From the NCBI GenBank assembly GCA_016873405.1, contig VGXH01000088.1, positions 1 to 7,138 on the forward strand: a stretch of 7,138 nucleotides of DNA, given 5' to 3'. The first letter of the stretch is position 1. Each line of letters begins with the position of its first letter. The position numbers and the translations under genes were made by a program. Positions 1 to 7,138 of the stretch are shown in pieces. This DNA comes from a bacterium (lineage in GTDB: Bacteria > Krumholzibacteriota > Krumholzibacteria > LZORAL124-64-63). The notes under the pieces were generated by a model that saw nothing but the letters and a program-made list of their open reading frames with translations, was not told the DNA's origin and ran no database searches.

Positions 1-438
1 CATCTCCTGGGCGCCGTTCGGGGCCAGGGCGATCAGCCGGTAGTTGCCGTGGCCGCCGCCCTTGGTGATCTGGAAGTAGTCCGCCTGCTCGGGCGCGATG
101 TTGCCGAGGCCGGGCCCGCCGCGCACGATATTGACCACGACGCACGGCAGTTCCGCGCCCGCGCAGTACGACAGCCCCTCCTGCTTGAGGCTGAAGCCGG
201 GGCTGGACGAGGCCGTCATCGTGCGCACGCCCATGCCGGCCGAGCCGTAGACCATGTTCATCGCGGCCACTTCGCTCTCGGCCTGGATGAAAACGCCGCC
301 GAGCGCCGGGAAATGCAGGGAGGCGGCATGCGCGATCTCGCTGGCGGGTGTGATCGGGTAGCCGTAGTAGGCTCGGCAGCCGGCGGCGAGCGCGCCGACG
401 ACGATGGCGTCGTTACCCTTCATGAATTGTCTGGCCAT
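1..438 (-). CDS. vorB: 2-ketoisovalerate:ferredoxin oxidoreductase subunit VorB, N-terminal part (gene continues past left edge)
   Basis: The first 146 residues are visible, read leftwards from an ATG at 438 with no stop before the edge. The subunit belongs to the multi-subunit 2-oxoacid:ferredoxin oxidoreductases, which oxidatively decarboxylate branched-chain 2-oxoacids to acyl-CoA, with thiamine diphosphate and reduction of ferredoxin, in the cytoplasm. Family hallmarks seen: the start [13 protein letters not shown], the substrate-carboxylate motif [10 protein letters not shown] (Thr30), the segment [14 protein letters not shown] (residues 52-64), [12 protein letters not shown] (77-88), [18 protein letters not shown] (106-123) and the KGGGHGNYR stretch (126-134). 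These match VorB more closely than KorA of 2-oxoglutarate enzymes, from memory and not from a search. A GAGGAG lies only 2 nt before the ATG and an AGGAAA about 10 nt before it. The family-typical N-terminus supports this start. vorD lies 69 bp upstream on the same strand, so the two are probably co-transcribed, with the TPP-binding and gamma subunits expected beyond the left edge. Confidence 0.9.
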   Translation of the reverse strand, partial: MARQFMKGNDAIVVGALAAGCRAYYGYPITPASEIAHAASLHFPALGGVFIQAESEVAAMNMVYGSAGMGVRTMTASSSPGFSLKQEGLSYCAGAELPCVVVNIVRGGPGLGNIAPEQADYFQITKGGGHGNYRLIALAPNGAQEM

Positions 439-477
439 GACTCCTCGTTTCCTGCGTGCGGCCTGTGCCTTCGCGCC

Positions 478-495
478 GCGCGCGTCGTCGCGCGC
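478..495 (-). repeat. Small GC hairpin in the vorD-vorB intercistronic gap
   Basis: A 7-bp perfect inverted repeat of alternating C and G (478-484 with 489-495) flanks a 4-nt TCGT loop, 13 bp past the vorD stop. There is no T tract after it, so it is unlikely to terminate transcription. It could stabilise the upstream vorD message end or be simple GC-rich chance sequence. Confidence 0.3.
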
Positions 496-507
496 CGGCG
501 CGGCGGC

Positions 508-738
508 CTACGGTTTGAAGACGCGGATGGCGCCCGGTTCGGGGCACGCGTAGAAGCACAGCCCGCAGCCGGTGCAGTCGGCGCCGGTGTAGTACGCGGG
601 GTGATAGCTCGCGCTGTTGAGCTTCTCGCTGATCGCGATCACGCTCTTCGGGCAGACGGCCAGGCAGAGCTGGCAGCCCTTGCACAGCTCGCCGTCGACC
701 TCCATGAAGGGGACGTCGAGCGCCGCTTTCTCTTGCAT
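508..738 (-). CDS. vorD: 2[4Fe-4S] ferredoxin-type delta subunit of the 2-oxoacid:ferredoxin oxidoreductase
   Basis: This is a 76-residue small iron-sulfur subunit that passes electrons from the TPP/oxidoreductase core to external ferredoxin. Two classical cluster motifs are visible: [12 protein letters not shown] (Cys19, 22, 25, 29) and [12 protein letters not shown] (Cys55, 58, 61, 65), with the usual 4Fe-4S spacing and the proline after the last cysteine of each. The roughly 25-residue linker and short C-terminal tail (GAIRVFKP) are typical of the VorD/KorD/PorD delta subunits. I chose the ATG at 738: GAGG sits 8 nt upstream of it, whereas the in-frame GTG at 747 falls inside that ribosome binding site and would add only three residues. 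The vorB start follows 69 bp downstream on the same strand, so the order is vorD-vorB, as in many vor/kor operons. The assignment to VOR and not KOR rests on the partner vorB. Confidence 0.88.
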   Translation of the reverse strand: MQEKAALDVPFMEVDGELCKGCQLCLAVCPKSVIAISEKLNSASYHPAYYTGADCTGCGLCFYACPEPGAIRVFKP

Positions 739-789
739 GGGGGCCACCTCGGGGTCGCGGGTTGCGGAGGCGCGGGGTCGTCGACGGCA

Positions 790-818
790 AAGATAGTCGG
801 GGCCCGTGGGCGGCCCAA
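790..818 (-). promoter_or_regulatory. Possible sigma70-type promoter for vorDB
   Basis: On the minus strand, TTGGGC (818-813, three of six matches to TTGACA) is followed after 17 bp by TATCTT (795-790, four of six matches to TATAAT). It would start transcription near 783, leaving a leader of about 45 nt before the vorD ATG at 738. The gene order supports a start here because the upstream hydratase gene ends at 950 and a hairpin lies between. It is based on motif reading only. Confidence 0.3.
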
Positions 819-879
819 AGGAATTGTTCCGCCGCGCGTTACCTGACGCGGAGGGTCCGGATTGCTTGGGACGGCGGCG

Positions 880-907
880 CGGGAACGCCCGACGCGGGAC
901 GTTCCCG
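880..907 (-). terminator. Hairpin between the enoyl-CoA hydratase gene and vorD, possible terminator
   Basis: A perfect 8-bp inverted repeat, CGGGAACG (880-887) and CGTTCCCG (900-907), encloses an inner CCC/GGG pairing (888-890 with 896-898) and a GACGC loop. It lies 42 bp past the stop of the minus-strand hydratase gene and upstream of the vorD promoter-like site, the expected place for a terminator. No T tract follows on either strand, so if it terminates it would be a weak or factor-assisted site. Confidence 0.35.
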
Positions 908-949
908 AAAGCCCGCGGCAGGTCCGCCCCGCCTCCGGTTCAACCCCGC

Positions 950-1732
950 TCAGCGATCGTTGAACCGCGGCGCCCGTTTCTCCAGGAAGGCGCGGCAGCC
1001 CTCGTGCCCGTCGTCGGACGAAGCCACGACGCCGAACAGCCCGGCTTCCAGCCGCAGGCCGGCGGCAAGGTCGGTCCCGAGCCCGCCGTGGACCGCCTCG
1101 AGCGCACAGCGCAGCGTCAACCGGGAACGGGCGGCGATCTCGCGCGCCATCTGCGCCACGGCCGACGACAGGTCCGCCGCCGGCAGCACGCGGTTGACCA
1201 GCCCGATCGCCTCGGCCTCGGAGGCGGTGACCATGTTGCCGCGGAGGATCAGTTCCAGCGCGCGGCCGCGGCCGACCAGGCGCGCCAGGCGCTGCGTGCC
1301 GCCGTAGCCGGGGATCAGGCCCAGCGCGGTCTCGGGCAGGCCCAGCTTCGCGGTGTCGGCGGCCCAGCGGAACGAGCAGGCCAGCGCCAGTTCGCAGCCG
1401 CCGCCCAGGGCGAAGCCGTTGACGGCCGCGACGACCGGCTTGCCGAGACCTTCGACCAGGTCCATGAGCGCCTGCCCGCGCCGGGCCAGCCGCTGGCCTT
1501 CGGCGGCGCCGAGCATCGCCAGTTCGGCGATGTCGGCGCCTGCCACGAACGCCTTCGGACCGGCGCCGGTCAGGACGACGACCCGCGCGGCGTCGTCTCC
1601 GGCCAGGCGGCCGAAACAGGTCTCCAGCTCGGCGATGGTCGCCGCATTCAGGGCATTCAGCTTGTCGGGGCGGTTGACGGTCACGGTCGCGACACCGTCG
1701 GTCACGTCGCACAGCAGATTCGCGTAGGTCAT
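950..1732 (-). CDS. Enoyl-CoA hydratase (crotonase family)
   Basis: A complete 260-residue protein of the usual length for short-chain enoyl-CoA hydratases, which add water across the 2,3 double bond of enoyl-CoAs in fatty acid and branched-chain amino acid oxidation. Visible motifs: NRPDKLNALNA (residues 20-30), the oxyanion-hole segment FVAGADI (62-68, Ala66), and GFALGGGCELALAC (106-119) with the second oxyanion glycine Gly111 and catalytic Glu114. The LGLPETALGLIPGYGGTQRL stretch (130-149) supplies the second catalytic glutamate, Glu134. Both glutamates being present favours a true hydratase over an isomerase or dehalogenase of the fold. The C-terminal EGCRAFLEKRAPRF is the normal family ending. 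The start is the ATG at 1732, giving MTYANLLCDV, where family members begin. An open frame extends upstream to 2059 but has no family similarity and crosses the promoter region. No clear Shine-Dalgarno is seen. The gene stands alone: the next minus-strand gene is 212 bp downstream. Exact chain-length or branched substrate cannot be told. Confidence 0.92.
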   Translation of the reverse strand: MTYANLLCDVTDGVATVTVNRPDKLNALNAATIAELETCFGRLAGDDAARVVVLTGAGPKAFVAGADIAELAMLGAAEGQRLARRGQALMDLVEGLGKPVVAAVNGFALGGGCELALACSFRWAADTAKLGLPETALGLIPGYGGTQRLARLVGRGRALELILRGNMVTASEAEAIGLVNRVLPAADLSSAVAQMAREIAARSRLTLRCALEAVHGGLGTDLAAGLRLEAGLFGVVASSDDGHEGCRAFLEKRAPRFNDR

Positions 1733-1784
1733 GGCTGCGGCCCATCCGGTTGGGGTGACCCGGCCCCGAGGCCGGCTGGTGCGC

Positions 1785-1814
1785 ACTATAACCGGCCCGG
1801 CCGGTCCGGGTCCA
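1785..1814 (-). promoter_or_regulatory. Probable sigma70-type promoter of the enoyl-CoA hydratase gene
   Basis: On the minus strand, TGGACC (1814-1809, four of six to TTGACA) and TATAGT (1790-1785, five of six to TATAAT) are 18 bp apart. The expected start near 1778 leaves a leader of about 46 nt before the ATG at 1732. The spacer holds a perfect dyad listed separately, which supports this as a regulated promoter. Confidence 0.45.
1791..1805. promoter_or_regulatory. Operator-like 15-bp palindrome inside the hydratase promoter spacer
   Basis: ACCGGCC-C-GGCCGGT is a perfect odd palindrome with 7-bp arms. It begins at the base next to the -10 hexamer (1785-1790) and fills most of the -10/-35 spacer. 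A dimeric repressor bound here would block RNA polymerase. I cannot name the regulator; GC-rich dyads also arise by chance in this composition. Confidence 0.35.
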
Positions 1815-1841
1815 CCGTTGGCCTTCGCCTCCCGGACCGGC
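1800..1841. repeat. 11-bp perfect inverted repeat overlapping the hydratase -35 region
   Basis: GCCGGTCCGGG (1800-1810) and CCCGGACCGGC (1831-1841) are exact reverse complements separated by 20 bp, so the arm centres are 31 bp apart, about three helical turns. The first arm overlaps both the spacer palindrome and the -35 hexamer of the hydratase promoter. It may be a pair of operator half-sites, or the foot of a stem-loop if the region is transcribed on the plus strand. Confidence 0.4.
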
Positions 1842-2002
1842 GACCGGCAAACGCCACAACTCATTATTGTTAATACATTTGACTGAAACGCAAGCCCTCT
1901 CCGGACGCATCTGGCATCAAACTCAGGGGCATCGGAACTCATTCCCGCCGGATTTCCTCGGTCCGGGGTCGAAAAAAAACACATCCGCTGACTTTTTTTG
2001 GC

Positions 2003-2031
2003 TGGACACCTCGAAAAGCCGGTGGTATCGT
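2003..2031 (+). promoter_or_regulatory. Probable sigma70-type promoter of the secreted OB-like protein gene
   Basis: TGGACA (2003-2008, five of six to TTGACA) and TATCGT (2026-2031, four of six to TATAAT) are separated by exactly 17 bp. A T7 run (1993-1999) and an A8 run (1972-1979) lie immediately upstream, where an UP element would contact the alpha subunit. Transcription would begin near 2038 and give a leader of about 135 nt before the ATG at 2173. Confidence 0.5.
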
Positions 2032-2172
2032 CCGCTTGAGTCACCGTATGGAACGTCATCCGGCGCCCACGTGATGACCGCCATCAACCGAGTTCGGTGG
2101 GGGGCTCCCGGGAAGCATAGATTGAGACGAACAGGCGGCGCAGCCGTCAGGACGACAACCGGGGGGATCACG

Positions 2173-2880
2173 ATGAGGACAATTGCTCTCGCTCTGCTGG
2201 CAGTCAGTGCGCTCGCCGCGGGCATCGCCTGCGCCTGCCCGACGTCGACCTCGATCCACACGCTGCAGATGAATTCGCCCACCGGCGTCAACACGTTGGT
2301 CACCCCGTGCAACGCGGTGGTCACGGCCGTACGCGCCTCGGGTTTCTACGTCTCGCAGGCGCCGCACGGCGCCTGGGACGCCATCTGGGTTTACTACCCC
2401 GGCCATGCGTTCGTGCCGGGCGACGTGGTCAGCATCTGCGGCGTGTTCAAGGAAGTCTGCGGTCTGTCGGCCATCGACATCCCCGCGGGCGGGATCTACG
2501 GCTACGTGCTGAAGACCGGAACCGCGCCCGTGCCGCCCGTGAACTACGTCACCGCGGCCGCCCTGATGGCTTCTCCCAAGCAGTGGGAGAGCGTCACCAT
2601 CATGGTCATCGACGGCATGACGGTGCCCGCGGGCTTCAACCTCGGCGGGGGCAACTGGGCTGTCGATGCACTGGACGGGACCGACCTGGTGTTCGGCAGC
2701 TTCTGGTACAACTTCGCGAGCGTCGCCGAGGGCCAGTGCTACAACAACGCGACCGGCATCCTGCACGACGCGTGTGGCGACTACATCGTCGAGCCCTTCG
2801 CCAACGGCATCAGCCTGGTGAACTGCTCGGTGGATCTCGAGTCGGTCAGCCTCGGCAGCCTGAAGGCGACCTTCCGGTAG
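2173..2880 (+). CDS. Secreted protein with two OB-fold-like halves, function unknown
   Basis: A 235-residue exported protein. The N-terminus MRTIALALLAVSALAAGIACA is a classic Sec signal peptide, probably cut after Ala21. The lipobox rule is not met (Gly at -3 before Cys20), so a lipoprotein is unlikely. The mature part has cysteines at 22, 46, 89, 96, 189, 201 and 218, suggesting disulfides outside the cytoplasm. Residues about 40-105 (FYVSQAPHGAWDAIWVYYP, then VPGDVVSICG) and about 138-215 (WESVTIMVIDGMTV, then NNATGILHDACGDYIVEP) read like the two beta-rich OB-type repeats in large exported proteins, including some next to extracellular nucleases. I recognise this by pattern only, and no nuclease domain is present. 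The last residues, SVSLGSLKATFR, form a short basic tail discussed as a finding. I chose the ATG at 2173 because a G-rich Shine-Dalgarno precedes it by about 6 nt and it starts exactly at the signal peptide. The gene is monocistronic, with its own promoter and a strong terminator. Confidence 0.75.
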   Translation: MRTIALALLAVSALAAGIACACPTSTSIHTLQMNSPTGVNTLVTPCNAVVTAVRASGFYVSQAPHGAWDAIWVYYPGHAFVPGDVVSICGVFKEVCGLSAIDIPAGGIYGYVLKTGTAPVPPVNYVTAAALMASPKQWESVTIMVIDGMTVPAGFNLGGGNWAVDALDGTDLVFGSFWYNFASVAEGQCYNNATGILHDACGDYIVEPFANGISLVNCSVDLESVSLGSLKATFR

Positions 2881-2904
2881 CCGGGATCCGGTTCCGATCA
2901 TGGC

Positions 2905-2937
2905 GCGAGGGCGGCCCCTGGCCGCCCTCGCCTTTCT
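2905..2937 (+). terminator. Strong rho-independent-type terminator after the secreted-protein gene
   Basis: A 12-bp perfect inverted repeat (2905-2916 with 2920-2931) with a 3-nt loop starts 24 bp past the stop codon at 2880 and is followed by CTTTCT. The stem is almost all G/C. The T run is short, as often in high-GC genomes. It isolates the secreted-protein gene from the kinase-like gene. An in-frame ATG at 2900 just before the stem is therefore not the start of the downstream gene. Confidence 0.75.
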
Positions 2938-2975
2938 CGCGGGGTCGCCGCCGGGGCCCGGCTTCCGCATTTCAG

Positions 2976-3007
2976 TTGATGACGCCGGTCGGATTTACGC
3001 GTATCCT
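2976..3007 (+). promoter_or_regulatory. Possible promoter of the degenerate hybrid-kinase gene
   Basis: TTGATG (2976-2981) and TATCCT (3002-3007) lie downstream of the terminator. The 20-bp spacer is long for sigma70, so the -35 assignment is weak, while the -10 resembles those of neighbouring genes. A start near 3014 would give a leader of about 70 nt before the TTG codon at 3083. Confidence 0.25.
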
Positions 3008-3082
3008 ATGGGGGTGGAATCCCCGCGGGCGCCGATCCGGACGGCACCCGACGGTCCGGGCAACCCACAGGCAGGAAACCCG

Positions 3083-4414
3083 TTGCCAGGCAGCCAGACA
3101 TCGCCCCTGCTGGCCCTCGCGGTCCTCTTGGCCGGCGCCTGCGCCGTCGCCGCGTTCCTTTACCTGCGGGAGCGACGCCGGGCGCGCCACTGCGCGGCCC
3201 GCGTCGACCGGCGCAATGCCGAGATCGGAAGGCTGCGCCAGCAGTTGCTGGACGCCCGGCGTCTGGAGGCTGTCGGCATCCTGGCCGGCGGCATCGTCAA
3301 CAACCTGAACAACCTCCTGGCGGCGATGCTCGGCAGCGCCAGGCTGGCCAGCCACGAGACAGGGCTGCCCGCCCCCGCGCGCCAGGAACTGGACCGCCTG
3401 CTGAAGGCAGGCAACCAGGCCGCCGACCTGGTCCACGAACTCGGCGACTTCTACCGCGACGCCGACCAGGCCCGGCGCCCGCAGGACCTGTTGAAGGTGG
3501 TCCGCGACACGGTCAAGCTGCTCCAGGACGTCGTGCCGACGACGATCGAGGTGCGGGCCGACCTGCGGCAGGTCGGCCCGGTGCTGGCCACGCGCGCCGG
3601 CGTGCAGCAGACCATCGTCAGCCTCGGCAGCGCCTTCGTCCAGGCGCTCGGCGGCGCCGGCGGGCGCGTCACGATCCGGCTGGAGGAACAGCGTCTCGAA
3701 CAACCGCGCGAAGGCGCCGGGGCGACCCTGACGCCGGGGGCGTACGCCCGCCTCGGGTTCGCGGTCGAGGCGGACGAGCGAGGCGTCCCGCTGCCGCTCG
3801 AGTGCGCGATGCTGGCCGCCCTCTGCCACGAGATCGAGGGCCAGGGCACGCTCGTCGTGTCCGAGGCCGTCCGACCCGACCGTCGCGCCTGCGAACTGTG
3901 GTTCCCGCTGATCGCCTGGCGCGTGGCCGCGGGCGCCGACACCGCCGTCACCAACATCACGCGCGCGCCCTCCGGCCCGGTCCAACCGGAGTCCGTCGAG
4001 CCCGAGGCTCCGGCGGCGGCCGGCCCGCCGCGCGCCACCATCCTGCTGGTCGATGACGAGGAGATGGTCGCGCAGGTCCTTGCGCGCGGCCTGCGGCGAC
4101 TCGGCTACCGCGTGGTGACGCACCTGGACGCCCGCACCGCGCTGGCCGACTTCTCGCAGACGCCCGCGCTGTTCGACATCGTCATCACCGACCAGATCAT
4201 GCCGCACATATCGGGCGTGCGCCTGGCGCAGCGGATCCACGAGGTGCGGCCGGACATCCCGGTCGCGCTCTGCACGGGCTTCCGCGACAGCTTCAACGAG
4301 CAGCAGGCGCGCGAGGCCGGCGTGGCCGACTTCATCCTCAAGCCCACCAGCCACCGGGCGCTCGCCGCGGTCGTGGACCGGCTCGTCCTCAAGCGCATGG
4401 AAGGCCGCGGCTGA
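3083..4414 (+). CDS. Membrane-anchored degenerate (kinase-dead) hybrid histidine kinase with intact C-terminal receiver domain
   Basis: 443 residues from a TTG at 3083, chosen because AGGA stands 6 nt upstream; the ATGs at 2900 and 3008 fall at the terminator and in the putative -10. Order: short N-terminus; one membrane segment (about 8-28, then RERRRAR, so the rest is cytoplasmic); a charged helix (about 38-62); a histidine-kinase dimerisation helix (RLEAVGILAGGIVNNLNNLL, 60-79); an ATPase-like region (about 165-278); a linker; and a receiver (about 318-437). The kinase part is broken at key positions. The family motif GGIAHDFNNLL reads GGIVNNLNNLL, with Asn73 where the phosphorylated His belongs. 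The N-box lacks its asparagines (IVSLGSAFVQAL, 178-189). The DxGxG box is replaced by EADERG, and the G2 box and ATP lid are missing. The receiver is complete: Asp324/Asp325, phosphoacceptor Asp370 (VITDQIMPHISG), Thr398 and Lys420 in LKPT. It may be a scaffold or phosphate sink fed by another kinase. Ligand and partners are unknown, and no output domain is present. Confidence 0.82.
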   Translation: MPGSQTSPLLALAVLLAGACAVAAFLYLRERRRARHCAARVDRRNAEIGRLRQQLLDARRLEAVGILAGGIVNNLNNLLAAMLGSARLASHETGLPAPARQELDRLLKAGNQAADLVHELGDFYRDADQARRPQDLLKVVRDTVKLLQDVVPTTIEVRADLRQVGPVLATRAGVQQTIVSLGSAFVQALGGAGGRVTIRLEEQRLEQPREGAGATLTPGAYARLGFAVEADERGVPLPLECAMLAALCHEIEGQGTLVVSEAVRPDRRACELWFPLIAWRVAAGADTAVTNITRAPSGPVQPESVEPEAPAAAGPPRATILLVDDEEMVAQVLARGLRRLGYRVVTHLDARTALADFSQTPALFDIVITDQIMPHISGVRLAQRIHEVRPDIPVALCTGFRDSFNEQQAREAGVADFILKPTSHRALAAVVDRLVLKRMEGRG

Positions 4415-4462
4415 GTTCGCCTCCCCTGCCGATTCCGGCTAGGTCCCTCCTGCCCGATCTGC

Positions 4463-4468
4463 TATCCT
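4463..4468 (+). promoter_or_regulatory. Possible -10 element of the carboxylase operon
   Basis: TATCCT stands 55 bp before the pccB ATG in the 109-bp gap after the kinase-like gene and matches the hexamer at 3002-3007. No convincing -35 hexamer lies 16-19 bp upstream. No terminator-like hairpin is seen in this gap either, so read-through from the kinase-like gene is equally possible. Confidence 0.25.
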
Positions 4469-4523
4469 GACCGCCGCCCAGACGCCGCTCACCCGTGCCG
4501 GGAACACCGCCGGAGAGGACGCC

Positions 4524-6080
<1,557 letters not shown>

Positions 6081-6089
6081 GAGCCACGC

Positions 6090-7138
<1,049 letters not shown>

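Larger units (their letters stand above)
1733..2172. other. Divergent intergenic region between the hydratase gene and the secreted-protein gene
   Basis: This is 440 bp without a supportable gene. From left to right it holds the hydratase promoter with its dyads (about 1778-1841), then an AT-richer island (about 1855-2035). The island contains A8 at 1972-1979 and T7 at 1993-1999, and then the plus-strand promoter-like site at 2003-2031. The remaining 135 nt would be the untranslated leader of the secreted-protein gene. An eight-codon open frame with an ATG start at 2048 ends in a TGA overlapping an in-frame ATG at 2074. Neither has a Shine-Dalgarno, so I do not call them genes. No tRNA, riboswitch or mobile-element end was recognised. 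Confidence 0.7.

Noticed and set aside
806..1873. Long plus-strand open frame opposite the hydratase gene
   Set aside because: The minus strand encodes a full-length crotonase with both catalytic glutamates, so the plus frame is a composition shadow.
1855..2035. AT-rich island considered as a trace of transferred DNA or a mobile-element scar
   Set aside because: No terminal repeats, target duplication, transposase fragment or tRNA end is visible; its place between divergent promoters explains the base composition well enough.
1733..2059. Upstream extension of the hydratase reading frame to an ATG at 2059
   Set aside because: It shows no similarity to crotonases, crosses the promoter and the AT-rich island, and family members begin at the ATG at 1732.
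2048..2074. Eight-codon leader open frame in the 5' untranslated region of the secreted-protein gene
   Set aside because: There is no ribosome binding site, no regulatory codon run and no attenuator-like hairpin beside it; such short frames are expected by chance.
1867..2172. Upstream extension of the secreted-protein frame, including an ATG at 2074
   Set aside because: It would bury the signal peptide behind 34 or more residues, has no Shine-Dalgarno, and crosses the promoter-like site.
2307..3308. Plus-strand open frame bridging the secreted-protein and kinase-like genes
   Set aside because: It runs out of frame through both real genes and across a strong terminator, with an Arg/Gly/His-rich nonsense composition.
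2972..4354. Open frame of 460 codons on the minus strand under the kinase-like gene
   Set aside because: Same antisense effect of GC-biased codons; no recognisable domain, while the plus frame has an exact receiver domain.

Overview
The window is about 7.1 kb of very GC-rich bacterial DNA (I estimate roughly 68-70% G+C, with the coding strands heavily biased to G/C at third codon positions). The gene style fits a high-GC, possibly anaerobic or facultative, bacterium. It has a ferredoxin-dependent 2-oxoacid oxidoreductase of the VorDB type, a propionyl-CoA-type carboxylase pair, a secreted OB-like protein and a hybrid-kinase-like protein. My best guess is an uncultivated lineage of the FCB-superphylum kind or a deltaproteobacterial-type organism. 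This is a weak inference, because no rRNA or marker gene is present.

Layout. The minus strand carries the first part of the window. The 5' end of vorB runs off the left edge (1-438). Upstream of it lies the small 2[4Fe-4S] ferredoxin subunit vorD (508-738) with its own promoter-like site. An independent enoyl-CoA hydratase gene follows (950-1732). A 440-bp gap (1733-2172) separates it from plus-strand genes. This gap holds two divergent promoter-like sites, a GC-rich dyad cluster over the hydratase promoter, and an AT-rich island with A and T tracts in front of the plus-strand promoter. On the plus strand, a secreted cysteine-containing protein (2173-2880) ends in a strong 12-bp hairpin terminator. 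Next comes a membrane-anchored protein (TTG start, 3083-4414) built like a hybrid histidine kinase but lacking the phosphoacceptor histidine and recognisable ATP-binding boxes, while its receiver domain is intact. Then comes a carboxyltransferase / biotin carboxylase pair (4524-6080 and 6090 to the right edge), translationally coupled with a 9-bp gap.

How the genes could work together. VOR converts branched-chain 2-oxoacids to acyl-CoAs and reduces ferredoxin. An enoyl-CoA hydratase acts on the unsaturated acyl-CoAs of branched-chain amino acid or fatty acid oxidation. A propionyl-CoA carboxylase handles the propionyl-CoA from valine, isoleucine and odd-chain acids. The metabolic genes therefore form a plausible branched-chain amino acid / propionyl-CoA neighbourhood, although they are in separate transcription units. 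The secreted protein and the degenerate kinase between them have no evident link to this pathway.

Most of the window is ordinary metabolism. I do not see a CRISPR array, mobile element, tRNA or rRNA, or a defence or secondary-metabolite system. The most unusual item is the kinase-dead hybrid sensor with an intact receiver. Next are the regulatory dyads at the hydratase promoter.
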